Shown: positions 62,001 to 64,000 of the stretch, piece by piece
Position numbering within the stretch: the stretch's first letter is position 1
Layout: each line of letters opens with the position of its first letter
Assembly (NCBI RefSeq): GCF_023078495.1
Contig: NZ_CP095742.1
Coordinates: forward strand, 2,728,001 to 2,792,000
DNA: 64,000 nt
Direction: 5' to 3'
Source: Luteibacter aegosomatissinici
Lineage (GTDB): Bacteria > Pseudomonadota > Gammaproteobacteria > Xanthomonadales > Rhodanobacteraceae
Program-made: the position numbers and the translations under genes
Notes under the pieces: generated by a model
Databases searched by the model: none
What the model was told of the DNA's origin: nothing
Seen by the model: only the letters and a program-made list of their open reading frames with translations

Positions 62001-63612
62001 CCTGCTGCTCGCCCTGCCCCAACTCGACGGCGACGCGCAGCTCAACGCACTGCTTCGACCTGCGCCTGAGCAGGCGGTATGGATACAGCACACGAGACAG
62101 TTCAAGGACGCCACGGCGCCTGGCATCGAGCAGGCGGCGCGTCAGGCACTGGCGTCCGGCAACCCGGTTGTCGGACGGTACATCCTCGGGCATCTTGCGG
62201 CGTCGGACGACCCTGTCACGCCGGCCGTCGACGAGCTGGTCCTCAAAATGGTGGCAAGCGACGAACCGAATGACCGCGTCAGTGCCTTCGCGTTTCTCCA
62301 GCAGCGGGGATTGGACGATGCACTGGTCGCGTTCGTGGAAGGCAATTGGTCTTCGGCAACGGCCGCTAACGATACGGAGGCCTATTTCGGGTCTCTCGTG
62401 CTGGTCCGGGCCGTGAAACAGGGCCTTGCATCGCCGGCGGCCGTATCGCCAAGAATCACCCCCGAGGCCTATGGCGCCTTTGCTCTCGCGAACGCGGAAG
62501 CCGCCGCAATCGTCGGTGGGTTCCTGCAGGTCTTCCTGCACGCGATGGAAAGCAATGTCCTACCATCGCCCACAGTCGACCTGGAAGTCCAGCTTGGTGG
62601 TCCGCTCGTCCTGCGTGACTTCATCGACGTTGAGGAACGCGAAATTCCAGACGATGATGGTTTCGGCCGCATCAACTGGACGCCCGCCGACTATGCCGAA
62701 AAGGCAAAGCGTGAGCACGAGGCGCTCATGGCATTTTGTGAGGCGCTGACACGGGTTGATGCGGCGCTTGCGCTCCGGGCCCTGCGACCCGAGGGCATGC
62801 ATGCCGCCTTCGCCGCGTCAGCCTCGCTCCTCGAAGGTTGGACCGACCAGCTCCTCCGTATGCCCCTCTCCGGCCAGCGCGCTGTTGCCAACATTGCGCT
62901 CATGTTCGCGGGATATCTTGCGCAGGTCTCACCCGGTCGCGCACGCATGCTCTTTGACGCCTACGCGGAGGTCAAGCCTTACGTGTCGCTCGTCTTCGAC
63001 ATGGCCGCCTACCCCCTCGCCTCTCAGGTCGCCTGGCAGGCGGCCGGCACCTCGACATTTGCTGACCTGTGCGGCAAGCGCCTTGATGGGGCGAAAAACG
63101 ACGCAGCGCTGGCCAGGGAGGTCGTCGCGGCACAGAGCGAAGGGAGGACGGATGTCTTGCTCGCATGGGTCGATACATCGCTTGCCACCGGCCTTCCGGC
63201 GCGGGCGGCAAGGGCGTTTGCCGTTCTCGGCTTCATGGATGCGTCCCCGGACGTGGATGTCCGTCTTGCCTCAGGGAGTTCGATGGGCGGATTGCCGGGC
63301 GCCGCGTGGAAGCACGCAACGCGCGCGTTTCAGGCAAACGCATGGGCCCGTCACTGGTTCGAAGCGTTGCTCGCGGCGCCCACGGACGCGGAAGCCTGGC
63401 CGTTCCTGGTGCACCTCGAAGAATGCGCGGACGCCCGATACGACCTGTGGTCGAGTGACCTTGCCGGTCATGCTGCGCACATCCACCGCCTCGGCACCAG
63501 CGTCCTTGGCGCAGTGCGAAAGCGCGCAGGAAAAACGGCCCACGAGCGGGAAAAGACCCTCTTCGGCGAGCCGCGACCCGACGAGGTATTCCTCGCTTCA
63601 ACGCTTCGGTAG
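59077..63612 (+). CDS. Avs-like STAND NTPase with N-terminal nuclease-like domain
   Basis: 1511 residues. N-terminus: restriction-endonuclease-like (Glu22, Asp49 in GTDG, FECKRY with Glu62 and Lys64). Then a STAND/NACHT-type ATPase with Walker A GEEGAGKS (258-265), Walker B LVVVVDG (Asp347) and an SSR sensor stretch, followed by about 1000 residues of Ala/Leu-rich helical repeats (TPR/HEAT-like). This is the build of Avs anti-phage sensors: the repeats bind a phage protein, the ATPase oligomerises, the nuclease degrades DNA. ATG at 59077 has AAGGAGG 8 nt upstream. Which Avs type, if any, is not clear. Confidence 0.8.
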   Translation: MTLDAMRDVLVAMEPTGSDGFEGLAALALNAATNLHFRLTKSGSQQGTDGAGAGPADGIGFECKRYDSKVESSTVKVKLLDLQTRNDVELWVLCATCPVDERIVRSVRQHADLFGLQTQVFDWDDTGANPLLALLLSFILPATLDAFLAKAGVSQADIDGMRTALAGLRAQPGYLAERQELLSGLDVVNLGFAAARRANAEWFVQTLSDREAAIDHLRQPLAPLDESIPRRIVRTALVDTVQAHMQGPAPTDALFLIGEEGAGKSWLPLDAWLELPPDERPMLLVIQSRDLAAVGDGFDLVQLLATTLARQTLRHGNGMTPDNWGRMVRRWVDTKPYRSLPLVVVVDGINQHEADWGRITRRLFRELRERNARLVVSSRQGVFEDVVRPRFTEVSTCAVPVWTEAERNEILTAAGLAADSLKPSVAASLRNPRMLSIALELLDANALQSMDELTKAQLLFEYLRRARRDYAEDENAPAFMRRLTGLAKTLLAATTPIERRRAGILDDVTATAEGRFFAPLADDPTRYTLSPEGLTLALGLAVVDHVREAIHGGISPTAAIAALVEPISTMDDTADVLIAAAWAANLSRGNSRLNIVAGIITAFVGLQNVDPVHAPGFQAFARECPDAVVLAAETIWLAPGQLPENGEWVQSALSAIPSSSPAWTMVAAAITRWLSFHALAPVHVESGSSSQDEQSHERRVQRYRGRLEKLTEHEKELLVGMQKCEGDVDALAGLSLELLAGRALESFVPALARWALSRRLAQSSRSPNSAFSWLGNHNAVDWPTTRDAVRGWCNDMLTLGHSDTGTAAVVQMYRFTGDSQDGRIAMHLLDKMRANDPEYAQIRALNAMQSPEPADPASLDPDDITTRIEQFESIDVTTLFNHFGTTSEDHDFERALPWVARIQPTTAIAKVQAFIDQVPSRDGMALRQGIFAIEAFSLAMSPGRADALLDVRSALLTDKAQSLSEREREVMGGYCLLLALPQLDGDAQLNALLRPAPEQAVWIQHTRQFKDATAPGIEQAARQALASGNPVVGRYILGHLAASDDPVTPAVDELVLKMVASDEPNDRVSAFAFLQQRGLDDALVAFVEGNWSSATAANDTEAYFGSLVLVRAVKQGLASPAAVSPRITPEAYGAFALANAEAAAIVGGFLQVFLHAMESNVLPSPTVDLEVQLGGPLVLRDFIDVEEREIPDDDGFGRINWTPADYAEKAKREHEALMAFCEALTRVDAALALRALRPEGMHAAFAASASLLEGWTDQLLRMPLSGQRAVANIALMFAGYLAQVSPGRARMLFDAYAEVKPYVSLVFDMAAYPLASQVAWQAAGTSTFADLCGKRLDGAKNDAALAREVVAAQSEGRTDVLLAWVDTSLATGLPARAARAFAVLGFMDASPDVDVRLASGSSMGGLPGAAWKHATRAFQANAWARHWFEALLAAPTDAEAWPFLVHLEECADARYDLWSSDLAGHAAHIHRLGTSVLGAVRKRAGKTAHEREKTLFGEPRPDEVFLASTLR

Positions 63613-63668
63613 GCCGAACGCCTCCGGATTCTCACACCACACCCAACGACTTACCAAGCCCGCAGCTC

Positions 63669-64000
63669 ATGAGCTCTTACTACCGATTCCGTCCCATCGA
63701 TCGCCTGCTCGGCAAGTCCCGGGAGCTTGAGACCCAGACCATCTACTTTGCTGGTCCCGACGAGCTCAACGATCCCATGGAGGGCCGCGCGGACGTCATG
63801 TTCCGGGGCGACGACATCGTTTGGGAAAACCTCTTCAGGCATTTTGTTGCCTGTCTGACCTGGGCCGTGGTCGCGTCGGCATCTGGCGAGGACCGCCCCA
63901 TCCGCGTTGTCGACATGCCCATCGAAGATCCGCTCGACTCAAAGGTCGAATCCGTGGTCAGGGCCATCGAGGAGCTCGCCGACCGTCTGGTCGCGACGCC
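63669..64000 (+). CDS. DUF2971 protein, N-terminal part (cut by window end)
   Basis: The first 110 residues are present: YYRFRPIDRLLGKSRELETQ then IYFAGPDELNDPMEG is the DUF2971 opening. It starts 57 nt after the STAND gene on the same strand, so it is probably co-transcribed. DUF2971 proteins are frequent in defence islands, role unsettled. Confidence 0.75.
   Translation, partial: MSSYYRFRPIDRLLGKSRELETQTIYFAGPDELNDPMEGRADVMFRGDDIVWENLFRHFVACLTWAVVASASGEDRPIRVVDMPIEDPLDSKVESVVRAIEELADRLVAT

Noticed and set aside
1-64000. CRISPR array or cas genes
   Set aside because: No regularly spaced short repeats and no Cas-like proteins were seen.

Overview
The window is GC-rich DNA (roughly 60% or more, by eye) with dense coding on both strands. 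It looks like a gammaproteobacterial chromosome of the Xanthomonadales/Rhodanobacteraceae type (Luteibacter or Dyella relatives). That placement is an inference from gene style, paired PucR regulators, an aae-type efflux operon and a bufferin (DUF2282/DUF692/DUF2063/DoxX) operon. No rRNA, complete tRNA or CRISPR array was seen.

Region 1 (1-7.4 kb) is a polymorphic-toxin locus on the minus strand. It has a 1766-residue secreted YD-repeat protein ending in about five fibronectin-III-like modules, a translationally coupled second gene carrying the RHS core plus a Fic/Doc-type toxin tip, and a small likely immunity gene. Region 2 (7.9-24.2 kb) looks like ordinary accessory chromosome: a decayed LysR gene; two divergent PucR-family paralogues; a DUF1656/HlyD/FUSC/outer-membrane-factor efflux operon behind a clear inverted repeat; two AraC regulators; two stray IS3 OrfA-like small proteins; a CPA1-type Na+/H+ antiporter; and a bufferin operon with an extra unrecognised gene between bufB and bufC.

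Region 3 (24.2-32.6 kb) is a low-conservation patch: broken genes, a two-gene unit of an unknown protein plus a four-helix membrane protein, a possible HEPN protein, DUF2188 and DUF3892 proteins, a 58-residue Trp-rich protein, a frameshifted membrane gene and a GNAT-ASCH/ASCH gene pair. Copies of a repeat that begins with a tRNA-Ser 3'-end-like block lie at about 89, 27178 and 32301, suggesting stacked integrative-element boundaries. No integrase is visible.

Region 4 (33-43 kb) holds an alanine-rich small protein, an orphan ImmA/IrrE peptidase, a convergent two-component pair, a trimeric autotransporter adhesin with a subtilisin-like protease gene directly behind it, and an XRE regulator. Region 5 (43-64 kb) looks like a defence island. 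It contains a GHKL ATPase fused to a PD-(D/E)XK-like nuclease, a CoiA-like zinc protein, an ApeA-like HEPN protein, a second Rx4H protein, many small membrane proteins, two related internally duplicated proteins, and a 1511-residue Avs-like STAND NTPase with an N-terminal nuclease-like domain. The last is followed by a DUF2971 gene cut by the window edge.

The best candidates for undescribed systems are the 25.4-26.9 kb two-gene unit, the GNAT-ASCH/ASCH pair, the GHKL-nuclease locus, the internally duplicated paralogue pair among membrane proteins at 53-59 kb, and the Avs-like/DUF2971 pair. All functional claims rest on reading motifs by eye.
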